From: Candidatus Thorarchaeota archaeon
GTDB taxonomy: Archaea; Asgardarchaeota; Thorarchaeia; Thorarchaeales; Thorarchaeaceae
Reading direction: 5' to 3'
DNA: 6,087 bases
Assembly: GCA_029855925.1 (NCBI GenBank)
Contig: JAGSHP010000270.1
Location: forward strand, 1 to 6,087
The notes under the pieces are model-generated. The model made no database searches. It was given only the letters and a program-made list of their open reading frames with translations, and was not told the origin of the DNA. Below are positions 1 to 5,553 of the stretch, in pieces. Numbering within the stretch: position 1 is the first letter of the stretch; every line of letters starts with the position of its first letter. Made by a program: the position numbers and the translations under genes.

Positions 1-1
1 A

Positions 2-553
2 CGACCTGAGGAACCCTCTGTGCCATCCGCAGAGGAAGGAGCAACAGGTGAGGAGATAATCCCCATAGACACAATCACTGTCAGACATGGATGTGTTGTC
101 AAACGCGGACCCCGATATTCAGATGCAATGACAATGGGTTCCGCTCTAAATCGTAGTCTTCGCGAGAAGGCAATGGTTGGGGTGGATGTCCTCTTGATGG
201 TTGACAACACTCGGACTGTGTACAAGATATCAGATGCCCTGGATCGACATATTGACGATATAATTGAGATTGTCAAATGGTGTGTGTCCAGACGAATTGT
301 TGATGTTGAGTGTCCTGAGGAACAGGAGTCAGGTCCTCGAAAGATTATTGAGGTCCCATTGTTTGAAGGAGATATTGGTAAAGTCAAGAAGAAACATCGT
401 CCTGTACTGGAGCGATGCGATGGCACGCGCACACTCAATGACATAGCCGATGAACTTGGACTCAAATACTTCGACGCGCTACAGGCGACTTTGCCCTACA
501 AAGGAAAGGAACTCAAGTTTATCAAGATCGACAAAGTAGAATCGAAAAAGTGA
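2..553 (+). CDS. C-terminal part of a two-winged-helix protein, probably Roadblock-linked (5' partial)
   Basis: The reading frame is open from base 2, so the true start lies left of the window. A GTG at 20 is possible but unlikely, because it falls inside a Pro/Glu-rich stretch that looks like an interdomain linker. 183 residues are visible. After the linker come two winged-helix-like repeats. The first is around the motif DVLLMVDNTRT and ends ..IVKWCVSRRIVDV. The second is around LERCDGTRTLNDIADELGL. A connecting piece containing FEGDIGKV lies between them. The same order and motifs occur in the full-length paralogue at 2519-3508, which carries an N-terminal Roadblock domain, so I infer one upstream here too. 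The stop is 10 bases before the V4R gene, whose SD overlaps the stop region, so the two are probably translationally coupled. Function is unknown; a scaffold or adaptor role is as likely as DNA binding. Confidence 0.8.
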   Translation, partial: RPEEPSVPSAEEGATGEEIIPIDTITVRHGCVVKRGPRYSDAMTMGSALNRSLREKAMVGVDVLLMVDNTRTVYKISDALDRHIDDIIEIVKWCVSRRIVDVECPEEQESGPRKIIEVPLFEGDIGKVKKKHRPVLERCDGTRTLNDIADELGLKYFDALQATLPYKGKELKFIKIDKVESKK

Positions 554-563
554 GGTAAGTCAT

Positions 564-1070
564 ATGGGCGTTAAGGGAAAACTTGCATGGAGTCTGAAGA
601 TCTCCAAGGTCTCAAAACCTCTGTTTCAAGCCACCTACAGAGAATTGATGAACATTCTAATTGAAACAAGTGAAAACGTGAGTGCTATCAATGAGAAGAT
701 GAAGGCAATCGGATTCAAGGTCGGTGAGGATCTTCTTATGGAGTACGCGGAAAAGATAGGAAAGCACGCAGGAACCTTTGCAGAATTCTCATCAACTCTC
801 CAACTGGCATACAAGGTGAACTCTGGGCAAGAATTCACAAAAGTGGATATCAGTGATGATGGGACTGTAGTTCGATTTTCGGATGACCATTGTGTTCTCT
901 GTGAGGGCGTCGAGATCACCGACATGCCCGGCCTTCAATACTGCAATCTCATCAGTGGTGTCTTTCAGGCAGTGATGGACCTTCGTGGCTTTGATGCTGA
1001 GGCTTACCAGGAGTCCTGTAGAGCTCTTGGCGACTCGACATGCACCTGGGTCATTCGCCTCAAGAAATAG
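564..1070 (+). CDS. V4R / TRAPP Bet3-like domain protein (module A)
   Basis: 168 residues forming essentially one V4R-type domain, the small-molecule and metal-binding fold shared with Bet3-family TRAPP subunits. Bet3-like landmarks run in order: LFQATYRELMNIL (20-32), NEKMKAIGFKVGEDL (43-57), then YCNLISGVFQAVMDL (126-140), matching the YSNLLxGVxxxAL-type block of Bet3. The V4R signature ESCRALGDSTCTW (150-162) ends the domain. Five cysteines (110, 113, 127, 152, 160) are visible. C127, C152 and C160 have almost the spacing of the zinc site known from V4R sensor domains such as MopR. No signal peptide or membrane segment is seen, so it is probably cytosolic. The ATG is supported by GAGGT seven bases upstream, overlapping the preceding stop region. 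The second gene at 3538-4011 is a paralogue. Ligand and partners are unknown. A stand-alone sensor is the main alternative to a TRAPP-like subunit. Confidence 0.85.
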   Translation: MGVKGKLAWSLKISKVSKPLFQATYRELMNILIETSENVSAINEKMKAIGFKVGEDLLMEYAEKIGKHAGTFAEFSSTLQLAYKVNSGQEFTKVDISDDGTVVRFSDDHCVLCEGVEITDMPGLQYCNLISGVFQAVMDLRGFDAEAYQESCRALGDSTCTWVIRLKK

Positions 1071-1086
1071 GGACTCGTACATGGTC

Positions 1087-1134
1087 CTCGAATATTCTCT
1101 CGAGACTTTCGTCATGTGTCTTCTACACATCGAC
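1087..1134 (+). other. Two consecutive hairpins downstream of module A
   Basis: CTCGA (1087-1091) pairs with TCGAG (1100-1104) across an 8-base loop. GTC-ATGTGT (1111-1119) pairs with ACACAT-GAC (1125-1134, one bulged C) across the loop CTTCT. The second stem is about 9 bp. They sit just after the stop at 1070 and before the next promoter, so they may mark a transcript 3' end. No clear T-run follows, so a terminator is only a suggestion. Confidence 0.3.
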
Positions 1135-1154
1135 AAGTGGGCGAAGTCGAGCAC

Positions 1155-1166
1155 ATATGTATAAAT
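1155..1166 (+). promoter_or_regulatory. Probable archaeal TATA box for the 1216 gene
   Basis: The A/T-rich element ATATGTATAAAT sits in an otherwise mixed-composition spacer, about 55 bases before the ATG at 1216. Placing transcription start 25-30 bases downstream puts it around 1185-1192, leaving a short leader that contains the GGAGG ribosome site. Confidence 0.55.
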
Positions 1167-1179
1167 GGACGAAATACTA

Positions 1180-1197
1180 CTAGACAGTAGCGTCTAG
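1180..1197. promoter_or_regulatory. Perfect inverted repeat at the predicted transcription start
   Basis: CTAGAC (1180-1185) and GTCTAG (1192-1197) form a perfect 6-bp inverted repeat separated by AGTAGC. It lies 14-31 bases after the TATA element, over the expected start site and just before the SD. This is a plausible repressor operator, since repression in archaea often works by blocking polymerase at the start site. A small leader hairpin is the alternative. Confidence 0.35.
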
Positions 1198-1215
1198 ATT
1201 ATCGGAGGAAATGAA

Positions 1216-1716
1216 ATGGGACAGGTCCTAGGAACATTCGTTGGCCTGATAATCGCCTTTGTATTTGCATTCCTGGTTCTGATGTTTGGCGGATCAATCC
1301 ACGAAGATCTCATCAGTCCTGCAATCGTTGCCGATTTTCTGAATCGTCCTGATTTGGAACTCAAATTGGCTGTAGTTGGAACCGTGCTCTATCCACCGTT
1401 CCTCGGACTACAACTTGGCTTTGGGGCACAGGGGTCGACCATTCTCATGTTTCTTGCATGGGGCACTGGCGGATTTGTGGCTGGGCTACTTGCCCGTGAT
1501 ATCGTCCCAGGAATACTTGCTGCAGTATTCTCGGTCATCATTGGCGCCTTTCTCATCTGGCTTCTTGTCTTCTTTATTGGTACCGTGGACTTTCTAGCAC
1601 TCTTTGGTGGCGAGTCCTTGCTCATTCTTCAGTTTGTTTTGGAAGGATCACTCTATCCGGGTATTGCAGCGGCAATCGGTGGCCTAATTGGTGGCGCAGT
1701 CATGCGTGACCGGTAG
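1216..1716 (+). CDS. Multi-pass membrane protein of unknown function
   Basis: 166 residues, mostly hydrophobic, with about five predicted membrane segments: roughly 6-27, 49-68, 74-94, 97-122 and 143-163. The segments are rich in Gly and Ala. Two similar blocks, GTGGFVAGLLARD (83-95) and IGGLIGGAVMRD (154-165), suggest an internal repeat of a Gly-rich hairpin. This pattern is seen in small uncharacterised membrane families of the DUF5518/TIGR04086 kind, but I cannot assign one. No catalytic motif is visible. The start ATG has GGAGG (1204-1208) seven bases upstream and its own TATA box, so it is transcribed independently of module A. It ends convergently with the minus-strand gene, overlapping it by 17 bases. 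Confidence 0.8.
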   Translation: MGQVLGTFVGLIIAFVFAFLVLMFGGSIHEDLISPAIVADFLNRPDLELKLAVVGTVLYPPFLGLQLGFGAQGSTILMFLAWGTGGFVAGLLARDIVPGILAAVFSVIIGAFLIWLLVFFIGTVDFLALFGGESLLILQFVLEGSLYPGIAAAIGGLIGGAVMRDR

Positions 1717-2287
1717 TTTCGTCAACTGGAGATGTGTTGAGAGGTCTGCCACAGGCTGAACATATCAAGGGCTTTGATTTGTACACTGCACCACAGGCGC
1801 ACACGGTCTCCACTGTGTCGGGGATTGGAGGCTCGCTCTGCAACCTCAATCGCTCTATTACAAGAGCGGAGGGCAATGCCGTAATCAATGTGACCTGTGC
1901 CAATAGGATGCTTGACGCGAAGATTGTGAATAGTTGCAGATTTCTCTCCGGTAGATACCAAAACACTGGTGTCACATAGAGAATCGAGCTTATTGACAGA
2001 ATTCCCAGAATGGTCCCAAGCCAGATTGTAGAACGAACGGTATTCCAGCCCGGCTTTGATAATGGTCCCATGACAGCACCCATCGCGATCCAGATTGGAA
2101 AGAATACAATGATCGAATTGATTGGCGCCAAGCCCTGTTCCACCGCCACAAGTGTGGAACCGGATGAGAGAACATATGCGATCGGATCAGGCACGTCTGC
2201 ATACTGGGCGATTTCCAGTTCGCGCATCAGATACATGATGACCGTTGCGGACAGCGTTGCTGCAAGAGCACTCACGAAATTCTTCAT
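1700..2287 (-). CDS. Four-TM membrane protein with C-terminal zinc ribbon
   Basis: 195 residues read from 2287 down to 1700. Hydrophobic segments lie at about 4-22, 55-75, 87-112 and 118-142. They are followed by a hydrophilic tail with a compact zinc ribbon: C163-x-C165-G ... C176-x2-C179-G. Such ribbons on small archaeal membrane proteins usually serve as protein-interaction or structural knobs. The family is not recognised. The first hydrophobic segment could be read as a signal anchor. The ATG at 2287 has only a weak SD (GGGA a few bases upstream), and a TATA-like element lies about 60 bases upstream. The 3' end overlaps the convergent plus-strand membrane gene. The plus-strand frames across this region look like shadows. 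Confidence 0.8.
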   Translation of the reverse strand: MKNFVSALAATLSATVIMYLMRELEIAQYADVPDPIAYVLSSGSTLVAVEQGLAPINSIIVFFPIWIAMGAVMGPLSKPGWNTVRSTIWLGTILGILSISSILYVTPVFWYLPERNLQLFTIFASSILLAQVTLITALPSALVIERLRLQSEPPIPDTVETVCACGAVYKSKPLICSACGRPLNTSPVDETTGHA

Positions 2288-2344
2288 TGTCCCACGTTTC
2301 CCGTCTTAGAACCAAGTTCCTATCCCACGTCTCAACGAAACCTC

Positions 2345-2358
2345 TCTTTATGATTTCC
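2345..2358 (-). promoter_or_regulatory. Candidate TATA/BRE for the minus-strand membrane gene
   Basis: Read on the minus strand this is GGAAATCATAAAGA, a purine-rich BRE-like GGAAAT running into a TATA-like CATAAA. It is about 60 bases upstream of the ATG at 2287, which would leave a leader of roughly 30 bases. Confidence 0.35.
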
Positions 2359-2462
2359 TATTGGTTTGTGCAGTTTCCATCTATCACAGGCAAACGAGTG
2401 TTCCAGGCATTCCGCCCTTCCCTTGGCATATCACCACAATGCTTTTCAGACCACTTTGAGTG

Positions 2463-2472
2463 TCATACAAAT
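2463..2472 (+). promoter_or_regulatory. Weak TATA candidate for the module B operon
   Basis: TCATACAAAT is the best A/T-rich element at a suitable distance before the SD and TTG start at 2519. It predicts a start near 2490 with a leader of about 30 bases. The rest of the 231-base gap between 2288 and 2518 shows no gene. Confidence 0.25.
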
Positions 2473-2518
2473 GAGGTTGACTGACTAAGTCTATTCCGGG
2501 ACAGCAAGGTGATGCAAA

Positions 2519-3508
2519 TTGGCAAGTGGTGACTTAGAACGAGCGCTATCCAAACTGAGATTTGATGATCAGGTTATAGGATATTCACTCATGACAAAAC
2601 AGGGGCGACCCTTTGTTAGTTTTTCATTTCCGGATGATCTTTTTCCGCGAGTGAAGGAGAGCATCGGGCTCTACAAGACAGACCTTAGACTGATGACAAT
2701 TGACACTGATATGGGACTGGTCGTGCTTGCCCCGGTTGATGAGAATTGGATCTTGTCCGTGCTCTACGTTCCGGAACTTCAGCTTGGTCTGGCAATTGCA
2801 AAGACGAAGAACGTATTGCGAATGTTAGAAGGCGTAGAACTCCCGCCTCCTCCTGAGGAATTTGAAGAGGCGGCTGAGTCGAACCTTGAAGTACTAGAGG
2901 AGATCGGGATGCAGGCTGCCTCTACTGATGCTGCATCAACAACGATGGCGGAACCCACTCCCGAACCCACATCTGAGCCTGCTGCAGAAGTCGCCACACC
3001 GGAAGCTGAGCTCAAGCCCTCCGACTTCGTGGCTGTCACCTCCACTGTCCCTAAGAAGGGCGAGTCCTTTTCTACAGCTCTCTCATTGGACTCTGATCTG
3101 TACGCCGAAATGAAGAATCACTATCGCAACTTCGGATTTGATGTTTTGATGCTTGTGGACAACACAATGACTGCTGGTGAAATTGCTGAATCAATGTTTC
3201 AACCCACTGAGCGTGTCATCGAGCTTCTCAAATGGGCTGCCTCAAAGCGGATAGTTGAACTTCCTCGTGCTGAGGGTGGAGGAGATGAAGCAGCAGGTCG
3301 CATTAGTGGTCGATTCGTCAAGTGTCCCAAGTACGAAGGTGATTTGAACAAGGTCGACTCAAGTCATCTTGAGATTGTCAAGTTATGCGATGGGAGCCGT
3401 ACAACTGAAGAAGTTGCAAAAGCTGCCAACGTACCCACACCTAGGGTCGTACAAATACTTGCCAAATACCGCAAGTTCGGGATGAAAATAATTGGAAAAC
3501 GACTCTAG
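2519..3508 (+). CDS. Roadblock-domain protein with acidic Pro/Ala linker and two C-terminal winged-helix repeats
   Basis: 329 residues. Residues 1-105 follow a Roadblock/LC7 pattern: a short helix, two strands (VIGYSLMTKQGRPFVSF), a helix, then three strands (LRLMTID, MGLVVLAPVD, WILSVLYVP) and a long helix to LRMLEG. Roadblock proteins typically dimerise and bind small GTPases or their regulators. Residues 106-175 are a low-complexity Pro/Glu/Ala linker. Residues 207-250 and 282-326 are two related winged-helix-like repeats (MLVDNTMTAGEIAESM and KLCDGSRTTEEVAKAANV). TTG at 2519 is the first start after an in-frame stop at 2510. It has GGTGAT four bases upstream, a strong archaeal SD. It is followed 29 bases later by a V4R gene and is the full-length paralogue of the partial gene at 2-553. 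It is probably a cytosolic adaptor; DNA binding by the winged helices is not excluded. Confidence 0.85.
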   Translation: MASGDLERALSKLRFDDQVIGYSLMTKQGRPFVSFSFPDDLFPRVKESIGLYKTDLRLMTIDTDMGLVVLAPVDENWILSVLYVPELQLGLAIAKTKNVLRMLEGVELPPPPEEFEEAAESNLEVLEEIGMQAASTDAASTTMAEPTPEPTSEPAAEVATPEAELKPSDFVAVTSTVPKKGESFSTALSLDSDLYAEMKNHYRNFGFDVLMLVDNTMTAGEIAESMFQPTERVIELLKWAASKRIVELPRAEGGGDEAAGRISGRFVKCPKYEGDLNKVDSSHLEIVKLCDGSRTTEEVAKAANVPTPRVVQILAKYRKFGMKIIGKRL

Positions 3509-3537
3509 TTCAAACATTGCATTGCGAGGTCAGTGAC

Positions 3538-4011
3538 ATGGCAAGAATAGAGAACCCCCTATTATTGAGCATCTATGGCCAGCTTGTTGACAAGATTCTT
3601 GCAGAAACTGGTAACATCGAAGAGGCTAATGAACGCCTGCGTGAACTTGGACGGAGCATGGCTGAGCAGATCTATCTCACTACTGAGATAGTTGACAAGA
3701 CTAAGGACACAGTGATGACCCGTGAAGACGTTGCAAAGCTGATCGAGACCGTGTATAAGACTCTCTTTGACAAGAAACCAAGTGAGATCGACATGGAGTC
3801 CGCAAGAGGATCCGTGCGCGTCACCGATACATCCTGTATTTGGTGTCAAGATGTCAATCTTGAAGGAATGCACGGTTTTGGTTATTGCGAGGTCTTTAGC
3901 GGTATACTTCAGGCGATTCTCGAATACAAAGGGGTTGAGGCTAAGGTATTCGAAGAGTCCTGTCATGCAACTGGCGGGTCTGCATGCACTTGGAATGTCC
4001 GACTGGCCTAA
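3538..4011 (+). CDS. V4R / TRAPP Bet3-like domain protein (module B)
   Basis: 157 residues from the ATG at 3538. I prefer this to the in-frame TTG at 3517 because GAGGT (3526-3530) lies seven bases upstream, the same arrangement as in the module A homologue. The protein is one V4R/Bet3-like domain. It has LSIYGQLVDKI near the N-terminus, a NERLRELGRSMAEQI helix, and the block YCEVFSGILQAILEY (116-130). The closing V4R signature ESCHATGGSACTW spans 140-152. Cysteines 100, 103, 117, 142 and 150 correspond one to one with those of the module A protein. C117, C142 and C150 are the candidate zinc ligands, and C100/C103 form an additional CxxC. It is cytosolic by composition and sits between the Roadblock protein and a more divergent V4R protein in one operon. 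Ligand is unknown. Confidence 0.85.
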   Translation: MARIENPLLLSIYGQLVDKILAETGNIEEANERLRELGRSMAEQIYLTTEIVDKTKDTVMTREDVAKLIETVYKTLFDKKPSEIDMESARGSVRVTDTSCIWCQDVNLEGMHGFGYCEVFSGILQAILEYKGVEAKVFEESCHATGGSACTWNVRLA

Positions 4012-4071
4012 TAGACCACAGCAAAGCACTTAACGCGCATTGCAAGTCTGGTATGATGGAGGTTATTGTTC

Positions 4072-4629
4072 GTGTCAAAAGAGTCTGAGATAATCCCGTG
4101 GTGGCAAGGACGCCTCAAAGAACGAGAACTGATGCGCGCATTCTTTGCCAAGACTTGGACAAAAATAGGGAACCGTATTGCTGTCATGTTCCCAGATAGG
4201 GTCAGAGACCTCTATTACAGTGCAGGACGACTTGCAGGGCTCGAAGCTCAAAAAGAGTACTTCAAGATTGGCAAGCAAAAGCCTCCTGGTGACTTCAAGG
4301 GCATTGTTGAGTTTATCAAAATGGCTCTCTCGACGCTCATCATTCCCTTTGGTGATGTCAAGATTGAAAAGCTCTACAAGCTCTGGCTTGACGAGGAAGC
4401 AATAATCGAGATCAACGATAATCCATACGCATCGGGAATCCATAGCGAAGAACCATCGTGTTACTTCCTGAAGGGCTTCATTGAGGCAATTCTGGAGTAC
4501 CTCACAGACTTCAACCGCATCGAATACGAGTCACTCATCGTTGTCGAACAAGAGTGCATGGCGACAGGGGCGAATGCCTGCAAGTTTCAACTGAAGCTCA
4601 CTTATCCCTCAAAGGCTGGAACCCACTAG
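4072..4629 (+). CDS. Divergent V4R-type protein, third gene of module B operon
   Basis: 185 residues from GTG 4072. A TTG at 4066 is in frame, but it is only three bases from GGAGG (4058-4062), whereas GTG 4072 has normal spacing. The N-terminal half is helical and basic (ELMRAFFAKTWTKIGNRIAVMF and a following helix with SAGRLAGLEAQKEYF). The C-terminal half keeps the V4R layout: SCYFLKGFIEAILEYL (129-144), then EQECMATGANACKF (159-172). Only three cysteines remain (130, 162, 170). The CxxC found in the two neighbours is replaced around NDNPYAS, and an insertion of about seven residues separates C130 from C162. The gap to the previous stop is 60 bases with no promoter seen, so it is most likely co-transcribed. 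It may be a partner subunit of the neighbouring V4R protein, which is inference. A degenerate paralogue with its own ligand is the alternative. Confidence 0.75.
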   Translation: MSKESEIIPWWQGRLKERELMRAFFAKTWTKIGNRIAVMFPDRVRDLYYSAGRLAGLEAQKEYFKIGKQKPPGDFKGIVEFIKMALSTLIIPFGDVKIEKLYKLWLDEEAIIEINDNPYASGIHSEEPSCYFLKGFIEAILEYLTDFNRIEYESLIVVEQECMATGANACKFQLKLTYPSKAGTH

Positions 4630-4652
4630 TACAGATATCCCTCAAACAGAGT

Positions 4653-4664
4653 CCTTAATTAACT
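4653..4664 (+). promoter_or_regulatory. TATA-like element close to the start of the regulator gene
   Basis: CTTAATTAACTA is strongly A/T-rich and lies about 26 bases before the ATG codons at 4684 and 4690. Transcription would begin almost at the start codon, giving a leaderless or very short-leader mRNA. Confidence 0.4.
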
Positions 4665-4683
4665 ACAAGTGAATCAAGAAGTG

Positions 4684-5421
4684 ATGCCAATGCGTCGTGT
4701 AATAGTGATAGTATCACTGGTACTGGCCATGACTGGATTTATGGCAGTGCTGACCATTGAACATCATCTGGGCCAGGGATCTGTTGCAGTCCAAGACCTC
4801 TCCTTTTCAGGATCTCTCTCATCCCCAGTTGAGACCTTTGGACTTGGTATGGGGATTGGAACGATTGCATTGTCACACGGCAGTAGTGCTGTTTCTTATG
4901 TGCCTCTGTATTCTGGAGTCCCCCTCATCATTGGAACAGTATCTGTTGACAAGCGGTCTGACAAGAACTTGTCTCTGCGTGACCGCATTGTCGCAGAAAT
5001 ATCCGAGAATCCCGGTATACATCTACGAGAACTGTTACGTAATGTTGGTTGCGCGATGGGTGCGCTGCAGTACCACCTGAAGAACCTCGAGCAGACCGGA
5101 GTCATCACCTCAATTCGCAACGGAAATAGCAAACACTTCTTTCTGTCTGACTTTTCATCTGACTCTCAGATCCTCCGTCTTGTAGCATTGATGCGTAACC
5201 CCACGGTCCGCGCAATAATCAGCAAATGTAGAGCAAACGGTCGTGTCACTCAAGCCGACTTGAGCCGACAACTATCAATTGACAAGAGCTTGGTCGCCTA
5301 TTATGCCTCTGCGCTCGTCGAGTCTGGTTTTCTCAAGGTGGTTCCTGTGTTTGGACGAGAGAGGCCTCTCACACTCACAGAGTACACAAGCTCTGTTCTA
5401 TGCGAGCTTGGCGTCGCGTAG
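4684..5421 (+). CDS. Membrane-anchored regulator with two winged-helix domains
   Basis: 245 residues from ATG 4684. Alternatives in frame are GTG 4669 and ATG 4690, the latter with GTGAT four bases upstream. A basic N-terminus (MRR) precedes a membrane segment at about 5-25. Then comes a short Ser/Gly-rich stretch, and a weaker hydrophobic segment at about 69-88 followed by DKRSDK. Two membrane passes would leave a loop of about 45 residues outside and the rest in the cytoplasm. Residues 96-156 form an ArsR-like winged helix (LRDRIVAEISENPGIHLREL, then a GALQYHLKNLEQTGVI recognition region). Residues 163-235 form a second (GRVTQADLSRQLSIDKSLVAYYASALVESGFL). Archaeal proteins of this architecture are presumed membrane-tethered transcription regulators. 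Target genes are unknown; the adjacent ABC transporter and the upstream operon are candidates by position only. Confidence 0.75.
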   Translation: MPMRRVIVIVSLVLAMTGFMAVLTIEHHLGQGSVAVQDLSFSGSLSSPVETFGLGMGIGTIALSHGSSAVSYVPLYSGVPLIIGTVSVDKRSDKNLSLRDRIVAEISENPGIHLRELLRNVGCAMGALQYHLKNLEQTGVITSIRNGNSKHFFLSDFSSDSQILRLVALMRNPTVRAIISKCRANGRVTQADLSRQLSIDKSLVAYYASALVESGFLKVVPVFGRERPLTLTEYTSSVLCELGVA

Positions 5422-5425
5422 TGGC

Positions 5426-5437
5426 TGTACTGGTACA
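5426..5437 (+). other. Short palindrome after the regulator gene
   Basis: TGTAC-TG-GTACA begins five bases after the stop at 5421. The two-base centre is too tight for a good RNA hairpin and no T-run follows directly. It is either a small protein-binding palindrome or chance. Confidence 0.2.
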
Positions 5438-5458
5438 AGTTTGAGCATAACTATAGCC

Positions 5459-5469
5459 TTATTATAAAA
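5459..5469 (+). promoter_or_regulatory. TATA box for the ABC transporter gene
   Basis: TTATTATAAAA is the clearest TATA element in the window, in the 132-base gap between the regulator and the ABC gene. Start of transcription is expected near 5490, leaving a leader of about 60 bases before the ATG at 5554. Confidence 0.6.
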
Positions 5470-5553
5470 CGGAATATGGCTGAATCACACAGTGAGATTT
5501 GGAGCATATGTTGCTGAACCATTCACTTATGTGCACTCGAGGAAGTTGTCGTT

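Noticed and set aside
792..1154. Minus-strand open frame of 120 codons opposite the first V4R gene
   Set aside because: It lies almost wholly antisense to a well supported V4R gene, has no recognisable domain, and its composition looks like a shadow.
2010..2309. Plus-strand open frame of 99 codons opposite the zinc-ribbon membrane gene
   Set aside because: The minus-strand frame has coherent membrane segments and a zinc ribbon; this one has neither.
2245..2484. Plus-strand frame of 79 codons crossing the divergent promoter region
   Set aside because: It overlaps the start of the minus-strand gene, has no SD, and encodes a low-complexity protein unlike anything recognised.
3562..4029. Minus-strand open frame of 155 codons opposite the second V4R gene
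   Set aside because: It is antisense to a gene with clear V4R motifs, and long antisense frames recur in this codon usage; no domain is seen.
3515..4043. GCATTGC occurring shortly before the starts of both V4R genes of module B
   Set aside because: Seven bases shared between two spacers is not enough to call a repeat or regulatory site.
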